Shown here: piece after piece, positions 1-9,349 of the stretch
Position numbering within the stretch: the first letter of the stretch is position 1
Layout of the letters: each line of letters starts with the position of its first letter
Assembly (NCBI GenBank): GCA_903828675.1
Contig: CAIKND010000001.1
Location: 18,179 to 82,178, forward strand
DNA: 64,000 bases
From: an uncultured Acidobacteriaceae bacterium
Lineage (GTDB): Bacteria > Acidobacteriota > Terriglobia > Terriglobales > Acidobacteriaceae
Reading direction: 5' to 3'
Program-made: the position numbers and the translations under genes
The notes under the pieces: model-generated
What the model was told of the DNA's origin: nothing
The model's database searches: none
The model's input: only the letters and a program-made list of their open reading frames with translations

Positions 1-1
1 G

Positions 2-3000
2 GTTTACGATACGGGTGGTCCTGACGACGGCACCTCTCCGAACGGCGTGGCGTGCAATTCCTCAAGCACCACATCAAAGGGTTGCGGAAGCTCCTCCATC
101 GCCGCAAACCTGGCAAACACCTACGAAGCCAATCCGCTTCCTGCGGCTCTGTCGGTGCCCGGCGCTGTGTATTGCAGCGATGCCGATTGCACCGGTGCCT
201 CCATTGCCAATGGGCCGGTCCCCAGTTCCACAACCAACCACTCCTCCGGCCGCATTGACCCGGGCTGGGTTGACTCTTACGGATGGCAGGGATACTCCGG
301 CCAGAACAACTTCCTGGAATTCGGCAAAAAGCCGTTTGCCCAGGGTGAAAACGGCGGCATCCGCGGCCACGTCGTCTACGCATCAACACGGCCTTTCGAT
401 GACCCCCAGCACTTGCTGCAGTTGAGCTGGGAGCCATTGATTCCGCATGTGAGGATCAACCTCTACAGGGAAGACATCGCGGCCGACGGCATTACGAAGA
501 CTCTCGCGCTGGTCGATCACACTGAGACCACCAGCTTCGATGACTGGGCGCAGGGATTCCGTTCGGATGGCGTTCCGAATATGAACTGCCCCGGCCAGGG
601 CACCGATACCACCACGGTGGCCGATCCCTACTTCTGGTACACTCTGCAGAATCAGCCGCAGTGGCTCGACGTGTACAACTCGCTACACGGCGGTCCAGCG
701 CCAACACCGCTGCCAAATGGCTCTCAGTTCAAGTGCTACGACGGCATGCACAACTGGAACCAGCTACAGCCCGCGCCCTATGACGGCATGTACAAGTTCC
801 CCAGCGTCACATCCATTAACCCCACAACGGGCAAGCCGGGCGGTACCAATTGCACCGGCTGCACCACTAACCCTGATACGACCGATCCGTTCCGCGTAGG
901 CACCCCCATGCTGCCGGATGGAAAGTATGTCGTCGAGGTTGTGGTGCCGCCAGGCTATGAGCTGGTGAAGGAAGAAGACAAGAACATCCTCATCGGCGAC
1001 AACTTTATCGCCCCTGTCACGCAGCAGTTCGGCGGGTTGGGCAATATCTTCATCCTTCCCGACCAGGCTGAGATTAACGCCTACTACAACGCCAACAATG
1101 CTCAGAACGCAACTGATAATCTGGGTCGGATCCCGGATCTTCCCAGCCACGAATCAGATACCGGTTCTGACGAATCCTACTGGCCCTGTGTGGGCGAGAC
1201 GCGTGTGGTGCCTGACTTCATCAGTCTTTTCCCAGGCTCGGGTGAAGTGGCGCCCTTTGCCGGTGCCAGCCGTCCGCTTTGCGATCGCAAGCTTGTCTCT
1301 CTTGACGATCAAACATCGGTTCTTACCAAGTTCTATCTCTTCACACAAACACACGCTGCCGCACATTTCTCCGGGCAGATCACGGATGACTTCGCCGCGG
1401 AATTCGATCCTTTCTCGCCGGCCTTCGGTGAGAAGTTCGCACCCGCATACCTGCCCGTCGCCATTAAGGATTGGGCCGGTAATGAAGTCAATCGCGTATA
1501 CGCCGATCAATGGGGCACCTACAACGGCCTCAACTACTCCACGTGGGAAGTAAACCCGCCAAACCCAACCGGTTATGGCCCCACCATGATGGTCACTTGC
1601 ATGAATGACGCCGGTCCGATCCCTGACCCGAACAATCTGGGCCAGGTAATCACCGATCCTCTCTTCCAGAGCGGCTACAGCGACTTCTGCTATCAGTTGC
1701 CCTTCATGCCAGGACAGACCGGCTACTTCGATACGCCTGTCGTGCCAACCTCCGCTTTTGCTGGAGACTACAACACCCCGGACTGCGCCTATCCTGACGC
1801 AACCCCCGCGGTCAGCGAAGTGGACGGCGACGGAGTTGGACCTTGGGTGAGTGCTCAAAACCACCAGATCACCATCACGGCCCTCGGCAACCAGAATGTC
1901 GACAACTACAATTACTCCGGTCCCTCGGCAACAGCAGCACCCTACAACCAGCAGAGGATTCAGCGCCACTACGGGTTCCTCGCTCGTTGCACCACGCCGA
2001 ACGGAAGCGCAACCTGCAGCACCGCATCCAGTGTCACCATCGGCGGCGTCGCAGCTACGATTGTCAATTGGTCTGACACATCGATCACGGTTAACGTGCC
2101 TGCGGGTGTGCCCGCTTGCGCAATCCAGCAGCAAGCGCAGTACGGTGGCTCCAACGCAAACTGCGGACAATTGGTAATCACTGCCGGCAACGGGAAGCAA
2201 TCCATCGATGCCGTTACGGTCACCGTTGGCGGCAAGGCCCCCACGCACGTCGCAGCTTCGCAGACTGTCCAGTCCGCGATTGATGCGGCCAAGCCTGGTG
2301 ACCTCCTCATCATTGACCCAACCTGCAAAGGCACTGCTGGAGCCGTGTCTTGCGAAGTCAGTTCCACGAACTCTGCCAAAAACCCCGCCGTGACCGGCAC
2401 CACAAACGCCGCTCACTCCGAGATGCTGCTGTTGTGGAAGCCGGTACGTCTGCAGGGAGTTGGAGCGGTGTCAAGCGTCATTGATGCCAGTCCGCACCCC
2501 GCCGGCAAGCTGGACCCCTGGCGTCGGCAGGTTGTATGCCTCTTCGGCCTGGCGCTGAATGGCACGCCGATCTCCACCACGAATCCGTACGATTCGTCGA
2601 ACGCCTTCACTTGCAATGCCAACATGAAGTTCTCAGTCGATCGCTTGCCTTTGGAGGCAACCGTAGGCTGGGATGCCACTCTCAACGGGAACCTGGCGGA
2701 ACAACTGATCGAGCCCACAATCATGGGAGCCTATGAAGGTGCGGGGATCACCGTACTCGGCAAAGGCGTGAAGTTCCCAGCCGGCACCGATCCATTTGCC
2801 TCCGATGTCTTCCCGACAGGAACCTTGCTGCTGACGGCCAGTGATTGCGGCGGCACCAGAACCACACCCGCAAACCCGTACCCGAGCAACTTCTTGTGCA
2901 ATCCGTCCTCGATTGATGGCCTGACGGTCAAGAACAGCTCACAGGGCGGTGGCGGCATCCTCGTTCACGGCTGGAGCCACAGTCTCCAAATCGCCAACAA

Positions 3001-5860
3001 CCGGGTGCTGAACAATCAGGGCACTCTGTCCGGTGGCATCACCATCGGCCAGGGCGAGCACCCCGATGCCTTCCTCGTCGGCGGAGCTGCAGTAGCGACG
3101 GTTCCAGGCTCGTGCATCATCAACACCGGCAATGCACCAACAAACATGGCTCTGCCGTTCTGCTTCGACAGAGACGTCAATGTCCATAACAACCAGGTCA
3201 TTCAGAATTCCTCACTCGGCGACGAACTCTTCTCGTCAACCCCTGCGGGCGCCGGTGGCGTTACCTTCTGCAATGGCAGCGACTACTACAAGTTCAACTA
3301 CAACTGGGTTTGCGGCAACATGAGCACCGGTGACGGCGCTGGTGTTGCACACATCGGGTACAGCTACGATGGCGACATCGAGCACAACTCGATCCTCTTC
3401 AACCAGAGTACGAACCCGACGATCACCACCAACGGCGGCGGTCTCCTCATCATGGGTGCGCCGGATCAGGATCCTCCCTGCGCCCTCACGAACGACAATG
3501 ATTGCCTCTCAGCTCCGGGGACCATTACACCAAGCGATGGCACAGGCCCCGGCTTGGTCATCAACGCAAACCTGATTCTGGGCAATGCTGCTGACAGCGG
3601 TAGCGGCGGCGGCTTGAGATTGCAACACATCAACGGTAATGATGTGCTCAATTTCCCCAAGGGCAACGCAAATGCTGCGTGGCCGTCCATTGCTGGTCAC
3701 CCCTCACAGCCATCTTTCCAGACGAAGACCCCCTGGAATGCGGTGCAGGTAACCAACAACATCATCGCCAATAACGTCGCCGGTTGGGACGGAGGCGGTG
3801 TGTCACTGCAAGACGCGCTGGCGGCGGACCTGATCAATAACACCATCGTCTCCAACAACTCCACAGCCTCTTCCGGTGTGCTGTTCCAATCCTTGTTCGC
3901 GCCGTTGGCCAGCACCCCAGGGGTCAACTGCACTGCAAACAACGGGTCAAACTCCTGCCCGCAGGTCGCAGGCTTGGTTAGCGTGACAAACAGTGCGGTA
4001 CTGGTGGCCAACATCAGCCAACTCACTGGAGGCACCGCCTCTGTCACCTGCCCGACCAACCATGGCACAGCTGGGTCGTGCACAAAGTACTCGGTTCCGG
4101 TACTTTACAACGACATCATCTGGAAGAACCGCTCCTTCATGATCGGCGTGGGCGGCTTGGCCAGCGGACTGACAAACCAAAACAACCAGGTAACAATGTA
4201 TAACTCGCCCTTCGGTGCAGCGGCACCCACCGCAGCAGCGAGCCAGACATCCACTGGGGCTTGCAACGATACAAACGCCAGCTATTGGGATATCGGCGTC
4301 CGCGGCGACTTGGCTCCGGGTAACCACTCGGCAGGCACGTTGTCTCCCATCTACTCCGTGCTCACCAATAACGCCGGTCTGTCTGAAATCGGTGGCGGCT
4401 CCAACGATCTGCTGGCTCCGAGTGCGGTGGTCAACAGCATGTACTGCGACGGCGCGCGAGTGCCGGTCGAAGCTGTAACCTCGCTCGCTTTGAAGTATCC
4501 CGGCTGGCAGGTGCCTCCCGGAACGAACGAGTCCAACGGGCTTCCGGCGCCGCCGTTCACTCTGAGCCCTGCCGCAACCGTAGACGAGGGCAACAACTGG
4601 GTTAACCTCCGCTGGGGTCCCCTGTCTACGAATGTGCTGAACGCATCAGGAACTCCGGTCTTCACCTTTAACCCGTCGCTGGTAGGCACTTCGCCGGCAG
4701 TCAACTACGTTCCCCTTAACTCCGCGCAGGGAACTGCGGCTCCAAGCACCGACTTCTATGGCAATCCGCGCAAACAAGCCGGAAACCCCGTAGACGTTGG
4801 AGCAATCGAGTATCAGGCGCCTACCTTCGCTGTTCTCAGTGTCTCGCCCACGAGTCTGGCTTTTGGCAGCATCGTGACCGGCAACACCAGCACCGCGCAA
4901 ACCCTCACCCTATCCAACGCAGGCGGAGCTACCGCGACAGGCATTACCGTGGTCGTCACCGCTCCATTCTCCAGGCCAACTGGCGCTGCGGGTGGAACTT
5001 GTAACCCAGCCTTGCCGGCAAGTTCAACCTGCACCATCAACGTGGTGTTCTCGCCAACCTCTGCGGTGGCCTCAACAGGAACAGTCACAATTACCGGAAG
5101 CGTAGCTGTTACTGGCTCGCCAGTTGCTCTGACCGGCACCGGCCTGGCAGCGACACACACTGCAACCGTTACCCCCACAACACTCGCCTTCGGAGTCTGG
5201 CCAACTGGCAACAACAGCGCCGCGAAGACCCTGACGGTGACCAACACTGGCAACTCCGCACTCGCTGGTGGCACCTTCACCTTCGGCGGCGGGACTCCTC
5301 AACCCTTCTCCCGCCCAGGAGGAGCAGCCGGTGGAACCTGCACAGCTACCTTGGCGGTTGGCGCTTCGTGCACAGTCAACGTGGTGTTCAGGCCGACTAC
5401 AGCCGTGCTCTACCAAAGAACACTCGCTGTGGCCTTCACGGGCACAACGGTCACGGGTTCCACGGTAACACTCACCGGCACCGGAGGAGCAGCACCGGCA
5501 GTCACGATTCTGCCTAATCCGCTGCTGATCACGTTGCCAACGGGTGCAACCAACATAACGGGAACAGGTACGGTTACCTTCACCAACACTGCGGCCGTCG
5601 GAGGTTCGAATGTCACGGTGTCCAACATCGCCGCAACAGGCGGGTCAATTCTGACGTATTTCTTCAACGTCGGAACGCTCGCCGGACCCGACAACTGCAC
5701 CGGAGCAATCATCGCGCCGGGAGCATCGTGCACGGTAACCGTCAGATTCACCAACACTGGTTCCGCAAGAGGTACAACTCGTACCGGAACCTTGACGTTT
5801 ACGGATAGCGGAAATGCAAGCCCGCAGTCCATAGTGCTGAATGGCTTTGCAACTCCTTAG
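2..5860 (+). CDS. Very large secreted protein, beta-helix plus choice-of-anchor-D-like modules (5' end outside window)
   Basis: The reading frame is open to the left edge of the window, so the N-terminus and any signal peptide are missing; at least 1,950 residues are present. An IPT/TIG-like segment (SSVTIGGVAATIVNWSDTSI, near residue 680) precedes a right-handed beta-helix region with Asn-rich rungs such as NNRVLNNQG, NNIIANN and NNTIVSNNS. The C-terminus carries three Ig-like modules of the choice-of-anchor-D kind, each with a SLAFGS/TLAFG-type opening and a C(N/T)-x-C-T(I/V)NVVF strand. Such proteins are normally exported adhesins or carbohydrate-binding surface proteins. No cell-wall or PEP-CTERM anchor is visible at the C-terminus. 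Function is not known beyond this architecture. Confidence 0.85.
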   Translation, partial: VYDTGGPDDGTSPNGVACNSSSTTSKGCGSSSIAANLANTYEANPLPAALSVPGAVYCSDADCTGASIANGPVPSSTTNHSSGRIDPGWVDSYGWQGYSGQNNFLEFGKKPFAQGENGGIRGHVVYASTRPFDDPQHLLQLSWEPLIPHVRINLYREDIAADGITKTLALVDHTETTSFDDWAQGFRSDGVPNMNCPGQGTDTTTVADPYFWYTLQNQPQWLDVYNSLHGGPAPTPLPNGSQFKCYDGMHNWNQLQPAPYDGMYKFPSVTSINPTTGKPGGTNCTGCTTNPDTTDPFRVGTPMLPDGKYVVEVVVPPGYELVKEEDKNILIGDNFIAPVTQQFGGLGNIFILPDQAEINAYYNANNAQNATDNLGRIPDLPSHESDTGSDESYWPCVGETRVVPDFISLFPGSGEVAPFAGASRPLCDRKLVSLDDQTSVLTKFYLFTQTHAAAHFSGQITDDFAAEFDPFSPAFGEKFAPAYLPVAIKDWAGNEVNRVYADQWGTYNGLNYSTWEVNPPNPTGYGPTMMVTCMNDAGPIPDPNNLGQVITDPLFQSGYSDFCYQLPFMPGQTGYFDTPVVPTSAFAGDYNTPDCAYPDATPAVSEVDGDGVGPWVSAQNHQITITALGNQNVDNYNYSGPSATAAPYNQQRIQRHYGFLARCTTPNGSATCSTASSVTIGGVAATIVNWSDTSITVNVPAGVPACAIQQQAQYGGSNANCGQLVITAGNGKQSIDAVTVTVGGKAPTHVAASQTVQSAIDAAKPGDLLIIDPTCKGTAGAVSCEVSSTNSAKNPAVTGTTNAAHSEMLLLWKPVRLQGVGAVSSVIDASPHPAGKLDPWRRQVVCLFGLALNGTPISTTNPYDSSNAFTCNANMKFSVDRLPLEATVGWDATLNGNLAEQLIEPTIMGAYEGAGITVLGKGVKFPAGTDPFASDVFPTGTLLLTASDCGGTRTTPANPYPSNFLCNPSSIDGLTVKNSSQGGGGILVHGWSHSLQIANNRVLNNQGTLSGGITIGQGEHPDAFLVGGAAVATVPGSCIINTGNAPTNMALPFCFDRDVNVHNNQVIQNSSLGDELFSSTPAGAGGVTFCNGSDYYKFNYNWVCGNMSTGDGAGVAHIGYSYDGDIEHNSILFNQSTNPTITTNGGGLLIMGAPDQDPPCALTNDNDCLSAPGTITPSDGTGPGLVINANLILGNAADSGSGGGLRLQHINGNDVLNFPKGNANAAWPSIAGHPSQPSFQTKTPWNAVQVTNNIIANNVAGWDGGGVSLQDALAADLINNTIVSNNSTASSGVLFQSLFAPLASTPGVNCTANNGSNSCPQVAGLVSVTNSAVLVANISQLTGGTASVTCPTNHGTAGSCTKYSVPVLYNDIIWKNRSFMIGVGGLASGLTNQNNQVTMYNSPFGAAAPTAAASQTSTGACNDTNASYWDIGVRGDLAPGNHSAGTLSPIYSVLTNNAGLSEIGGGSNDLLAPSAVVNSMYCDGARVPVEAVTSLALKYPGWQVPPGTNESNGLPAPPFTLSPAATVDEGNNWVNLRWGPLSTNVLNASGTPVFTFNPSLVGTSPAVNYVPLNSAQGTAAPSTDFYGNPRKQAGNPVDVGAIEYQAPTFAVLSVSPTSLAFGSIVTGNTSTAQTLTLSNAGGATATGITVVVTAPFSRPTGAAGGTCNPALPASSTCTINVVFSPTSAVASTGTVTITGSVAVTGSPVALTGTGLAATHTATVTPTTLAFGVWPTGNNSAAKTLTVTNTGNSALAGGTFTFGGGTPQPFSRPGGAAGGTCTATLAVGASCTVNVVFRPTTAVLYQRTLAVAFTGTTVTGSTVTLTGTGGAAPAVTILPNPLLITLPTGATNITGTGTVTFTNTAAVGGSNVTVSNIAATGGSILTYFFNVGTLAGPDNCTGAIIAPGASCTVTVRFTNTGSARGTTRTGTLTFTDSGNASPQSIVLNGFATP

Positions 5861-5890
5861 TCGGAGACGTGATGCTCGGGCCATCGCCGC

Positions 5891-5924
5891 CAAACTGATT
5901 GTCGAATTCTCGGCGATCAGTTTG
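5891..5924. terminator. Inverted repeat just after the giant secreted protein gene
   Basis: Perfect 9-bp arms CAAACTGAT (5891-5899) and ATCAGTTTG (5916-5924) lie about 30 bp after the stop codon. No U-run follows, so a rho-independent terminator is possible but not typical; a transcript-end stabilising hairpin is equally likely. Confidence 0.4.
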
Positions 5925-5955
5925 ACGGAAACAAAATTGATCAACCAAAATCAAA

Positions 5956-5989
5956 GCCTGGCAAACGGAAAACCAGTCGTTTGCCAGGC
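5956..5989. terminator. Perfect 12-bp stem-loop between two genes
   Basis: Arms GCCTGGCAAACG (5956-5967) and CGTTTGCCAGGC (5978-5989) are exact complements with a 10-nt loop. The hairpin sits 28 bp upstream of the next start codon. It could stop transcription from the left or act as a structured 5' leader of the next gene. No clear T-tract follows. Confidence 0.5.
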
Positions 5990-6016
5990 AGCATTTCACG
6001 TAAGAGGTGAGAGCGA

Positions 6017-6556
6017 ATGTTTAATCATCAAGCTTCAGTCAGGAGCACTTTCCGGATCGCGGGGCTCATTGTCGGCAGCTTCTTGGCTCCGGTGCTCATC
6101 GCGCAAGCCGCAACTCCCAGCCAGCCCCCGGCGGACTCCAAGGCAACATCCTCCTCAGTTCCTGTCCACTCTGCATCACCAACCCGCTATCAGCCCGATC
6201 CGTTTGCGGGGCGGGCAGGCAGGTATTACAAAGTCGTTTGGGGCGTCGATTCGCTGAGTGTCAAGGCTGCTGAGTCGGGTGAACTGATTCGATTCTCTTA
6301 CCGGGTTTTGGACTCGCAAAGAGCCAAAGTTCTAAATGACAAGAGGGTCGAGGCCTTTCTAAACTCCCCGGCTCGACATATCCAACTGGTCATCCCGTCG
6401 TTGGAGAAGGTTGGGCAACTGCGCCAGAGCAATACCCCCCAGTCCGGCACTTCCTATTGGATGGCATTCTCTAACCCGCACAGAGCGGTCAAGCGCGGAG
6501 ATCGCGTCAACGTCGTAATCGGCCAGTTTCATGCGGACGGTCTGGTTGTTGAATAA
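6017..6556 (+). CDS. Small secreted protein of unknown function
   Basis: A 179-residue protein with an AGAGGTGAGAG ribosome site directly before the ATG. Residues 1-32 form a signal peptide (basic start, hydrophobic IAGLIVGSFLAPVLIAQA, cleavage after AQA/A). The mature part begins with a Ser/Pro/Thr-rich linker, then a compact domain with GRYYKVVWGVDSLSVK and the end KRGDRVNVVIGQFHADGLVVE, probably beta-rich. I recognise no family. It lies between two other exported proteins, which fits a periplasmic or surface role. Confidence 0.75.
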   Translation: MFNHQASVRSTFRIAGLIVGSFLAPVLIAQAATPSQPPADSKATSSSVPVHSASPTRYQPDPFAGRAGRYYKVVWGVDSLSVKAAESGELIRFSYRVLDSQRAKVLNDKRVEAFLNSPARHIQLVIPSLEKVGQLRQSNTPQSGTSYWMAFSNPHRAVKRGDRVNVVIGQFHADGLVVE

Positions 6557-6675
6557 CACCCGCATTGCTCAAAACTGAAAGCTGAAAAGCAGCCTTGTGG
6601 TCTTGATGCCAACCAAATTAGCCAGGTTTGATTCCAGATGGGTCAACCTTGAAATCAGTAAGCGAGGATCGACAG

Positions 6676-7563
6676 ATGATTCGAAAGACTATGCTTGCCG
6701 TTGCTCTCATGTGCGCTGTTACTTCGGCTTCGGCTGCCGATAATAGCCACTCCAACAAGACACTTTCTGCCTCTGAGATTGTAGAAAAGAACATTCAGGC
6801 GCGTGGCGGTCTAAGTGCCTGGCATGCCGTGCAGGCCTTGTCGTTTGAAGGGAAACTGGGCGCAGGTGGCAACCGTCGGCCGACACTGCCCCTCCCTATG
6901 CCTGATAAGCATTTGCCAAGCCTAACATCAGCCCAGCGACTGCCGGAAGAGGCGCAACTGCCTTTCAAGATGCTCATGCACAGGCCGCGGCAGGTCCGCT
7001 TTGAGATTCAGTTCAAAGGCCAGACGGCGTTCCAGGTATTTGATGGCGCGCACGGTTGGAAGATGAGGCCTTATCTAAACCGTCAAGACGTGGAGCCGTT
7101 CACAGCGGACGAGTTGAAGGCCGCGTCATTGCAGCCCGACCTCGATGGCCCCTTGGTCGACTACGCGGCCAAGGGAACTCGTGTTGAACTCGGCGGCCAG
7201 GAGAAAGTCGAGAGCCGCGACACCTACAAGCTCACGCTCACCACCAAGGGTGGTGAGAAAACTCACGTGTGGGTCGACGCTCAGACCTTCCTCGAGACCA
7301 AAGTAGAGGGTCAACCCAGGCGCCTCGATGGAAAGCTCCATCCAGTAGAGGTCTTTTATCGGGACTACCGTCAGGTAAGCGGCCTCCAGATTCCTTTCAT
7401 TCTGGAGACGAGAGTCCTTCCGAATTCGGACGCGACGGCAAGAGAAAAGGAAGTCCCCCTTCAAGCCGAGAAGATCGTCGTCGAGAAGGTCGTAGTCAAC
7501 CCAAAGCTGGAAACTGCGATGTTCTCGAAGCCTGAGATTCAGACCGCATCGAGTCAACGCTAA
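6676..7563 (+). CDS. Secreted LolA-like / outer-membrane-lipoprotein-sorting-type protein
   Basis: A 295-residue exported protein. The ATG at 6676 is preferred over an upstream in-frame ATG at 6628 because it has a GAGG site and begins directly with a signal peptide (MIRKTMLAVALMCAVTSASA). The mature sequence has SASEIVEKNIQARGGLSAWHAV, the opening found in the LolA/LppX-like superfamily, followed by paired beta strands (VRFEIQFKGQTAFQVFDG, GWKMRP) and a VDAQTFLETKVEG strand. Members bind lipids or act as periplasmic chaperones; in acidobacteria many stand alone. A weak hairpin (CCCATCCTT 7601-7609, AAGGGTGGG 7627-7635) follows the gene. Confidence 0.75.
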   Translation: MIRKTMLAVALMCAVTSASAADNSHSNKTLSASEIVEKNIQARGGLSAWHAVQALSFEGKLGAGGNRRPTLPLPMPDKHLPSLTSAQRLPEEAQLPFKMLMHRPRQVRFEIQFKGQTAFQVFDGAHGWKMRPYLNRQDVEPFTADELKAASLQPDLDGPLVDYAAKGTRVELGGQEKVESRDTYKLTLTTKGGEKTHVWVDAQTFLETKVEGQPRRLDGKLHPVEVFYRDYRQVSGLQIPFILETRVLPNSDATAREKEVPLQAEKIVVEKVVVNPKLETAMFSKPEIQTASSQR

Positions 7564-7910
7564 GGCATTTTCGTTTCGAGCGTTAACTGCACGTCGGTTG
7601 CCCATCCTTGAATCGCACTTTGATTTAAGGGTGGGTGAACCAAAACCATGATTTCGCCTGTATATATTCGAACGGAAAATGCTTCAGACACGACACGAAG
7701 CCGGTCGCAAGGCAGCAAGCAGGACATCTGTCTGCTTCTGTCTTACGGCCATGTTTATGGGCGGTTTAGTCCCGGTAGAATTGCATTAACGATTGAAAGA
7801 TGTAGCGAAACACAACTCCGAAGACCCGTTTATCTATTTCCCCGAGAAAATGCTCGTCGCATATCCATGCTTTCGTTCTGAGATGCCAGTCCCCATTTCA
7901 CAACCCCTGG
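7564..7910. other. Intergenic gap with one weak hairpin
   Basis: The gap between the LolA-like gene and the end of the convergent recombinase-like gene holds a GC-rich inverted repeat with one wobble (7601-7609 with 7627-7635), probably the 3' end of the upstream transcript. A 77-codon frame at 7648-7881 has no good ribosome site and an unusual composition, so I do not call it a gene. Confidence 0.4.
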
Positions 7911-9188
7911 TCATCGCGTGGCAAGTTCATCGTTGATGCTCGATCGAAAAGCAGATTCGCCCGCCGGAAAAATCCGTCTTCTATGTCCCAGACAATTCCA
8001 CCTCTGCTGGCTTGCAGTGCCTTGCGCCGGGGCAGCTACCACTGCATTCAGCCTCGGCTCTTCGTACTGCATCTCCAGTGTAGATGCCAACCCTTCTCGA
8101 ATCTTTGAAAAGTCCTGGAAGGAAAGCGAGGGAGTATCCATCTTCTCGGCAATCGTCCTCAGCTGCCGACGCAATATATTGCTCTGAATGATAGGTGTGC
8201 CGACCTTGGATGCCAGCACGAAATCATTCTCGCCATTGAACTTGGACCTGGACTTCAGCTCCACCAGAATTTGAAACAGTGGAAGCGCAATTGGTATATC
8301 TCTTAAACGCTTTTCACTTACAGGCTCCATCTTCCCGCGAAGCCAATGACTCCTGACTGCGATGGCTCGTGGCGGGATCTGCACGCCATTCCTGCCGACT
8401 TCCTGCATCGTCAGGTTAATTCGCCGCCATTGCAGACCTGCAATCTCCGCCAGATTCATGCCTGTGAAGACTGCAATCAGCATCATCTCCTTTTCCGGGT
8501 ACTGCATAATACCCAGAGCATCCTTCGCCTTGGAAACGGTAAGCACGGGCTCCTGCCTGAGTGGACGCTCCGGGAGCTTTACTAAGCTGACTGGGTTAGT
8601 GCCCCAGAAGCATCCAGCCCTCTGGGCGTGCGCGAAGATGGCATGCACTACGTTTCGAATGTGCACCACAGTCTCGAACGAGTATCCGTGAGCCAAGGCG
8701 GCTGTCGTCAGCCTAGACACATCCTCAGGCCCAGTATCGCAGAGCCGGACCTTGCCAAGGTATGGCCAGCCCGGGATCGCCTTAAGCAGTCTACGGTCCT
8801 GGACAGGCTTCTTGCACAAAATCCGATCCACTTCCTCAGGCCCCAGGATATGCCTCAACATTGACTGATAATATGCCTTGCCCGCAGACCTCTTGCCGGC
8901 TATATGCTCGGTTAGAAACTTTCTTTCAACGAAGCTGGCGATCGTGATCTGCGAATTCTCAACAAGCCTCTCAACGTGCAGGTCGGGCTCGCGGTCCTTC
9001 CAGGCGAACACCTCCGCATTGTTGCTTGACATATCCCCAGGCTCCGTATATTGAGTCTGCTCTCCCTGATCACTCGCACTCCTATACGCGGTCTCTGCCA
9101 CGCCTGCAGGACTTCCATCCCAGAGCATTTTCCAGGCGCCGCGTACGCGACCTGCGATGCCATCTTGCGGAATTGCTTCTTGTGTCAT
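7911..9188 (-). CDS. Catalytically degenerate tyrosine-recombinase-like protein (copy 1)
   Basis: 425 residues with a good start (GGAGGCGAA before ATG). The central part has the fold signature of tyrosine recombinases: a SAM-like N-terminal core-binding region (FVERKFLTEHIAGK, HIRNVVHAIFAHA) and a catalytic-domain start (EKEMMLIAVFTGMNLAEIAGLQW). The first catalytic Arg, expected in TGLR-x-x-E, is replaced (TGMNLAE). The HxxR box is QDFS, and no C-terminal HxLGH or Tyr motif is found; the tail is unrelated and Arg/Ala rich. It is clearly a paralogue of the next gene. It may be decayed, or a domesticated DNA-binding protein; strand transfer is unlikely. Confidence 0.7.
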   Translation of the reverse strand: MTQEAIPQDGIAGRVRGAWKMLWDGSPAGVAETAYRSASDQGEQTQYTEPGDMSSNNAEVFAWKDREPDLHVERLVENSQITIASFVERKFLTEHIAGKRSAGKAYYQSMLRHILGPEEVDRILCKKPVQDRRLLKAIPGWPYLGKVRLCDTGPEDVSRLTTAALAHGYSFETVVHIRNVVHAIFAHAQRAGCFWGTNPVSLVKLPERPLRQEPVLTVSKAKDALGIMQYPEKEMMLIAVFTGMNLAEIAGLQWRRINLTMQEVGRNGVQIPPRAIAVRSHWLRGKMEPVSEKRLRDIPIALPLFQILVELKSRSKFNGENDFVLASKVGTPIIQSNILRRQLRTIAEKMDTPSLSFQDFSKIREGLASTLEMQYEEPRLNAVVAAPAQGTASQQRWNCLGHRRRIFPAGESAFRSSINDELATR

Positions 9189-9349
9189 TTCGCCTCCAAA
9201 GCACCGAAGTCATTGACGATATGAGTCAATGAGTATCGCTGATGCCTGTCACATAAACTTGGAATCGTGCATTCCTTCATTAAGACTCATGGTCAGGTAT
9301 TTTTAGAAGAGTGTGGAAAGTTCAACTCAAAACCAATTCAGTCGAGAGT

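Noticed and set aside
1154..2416. 420-codon open frame on the minus strand
   Set aside because: It lies fully inside the secreted repeat protein gene, has shadow-type composition and no ribosome site.
7648..7881. 77-codon plus-strand frame
   Set aside because: No ribosome site and composition unlike nearby genes.
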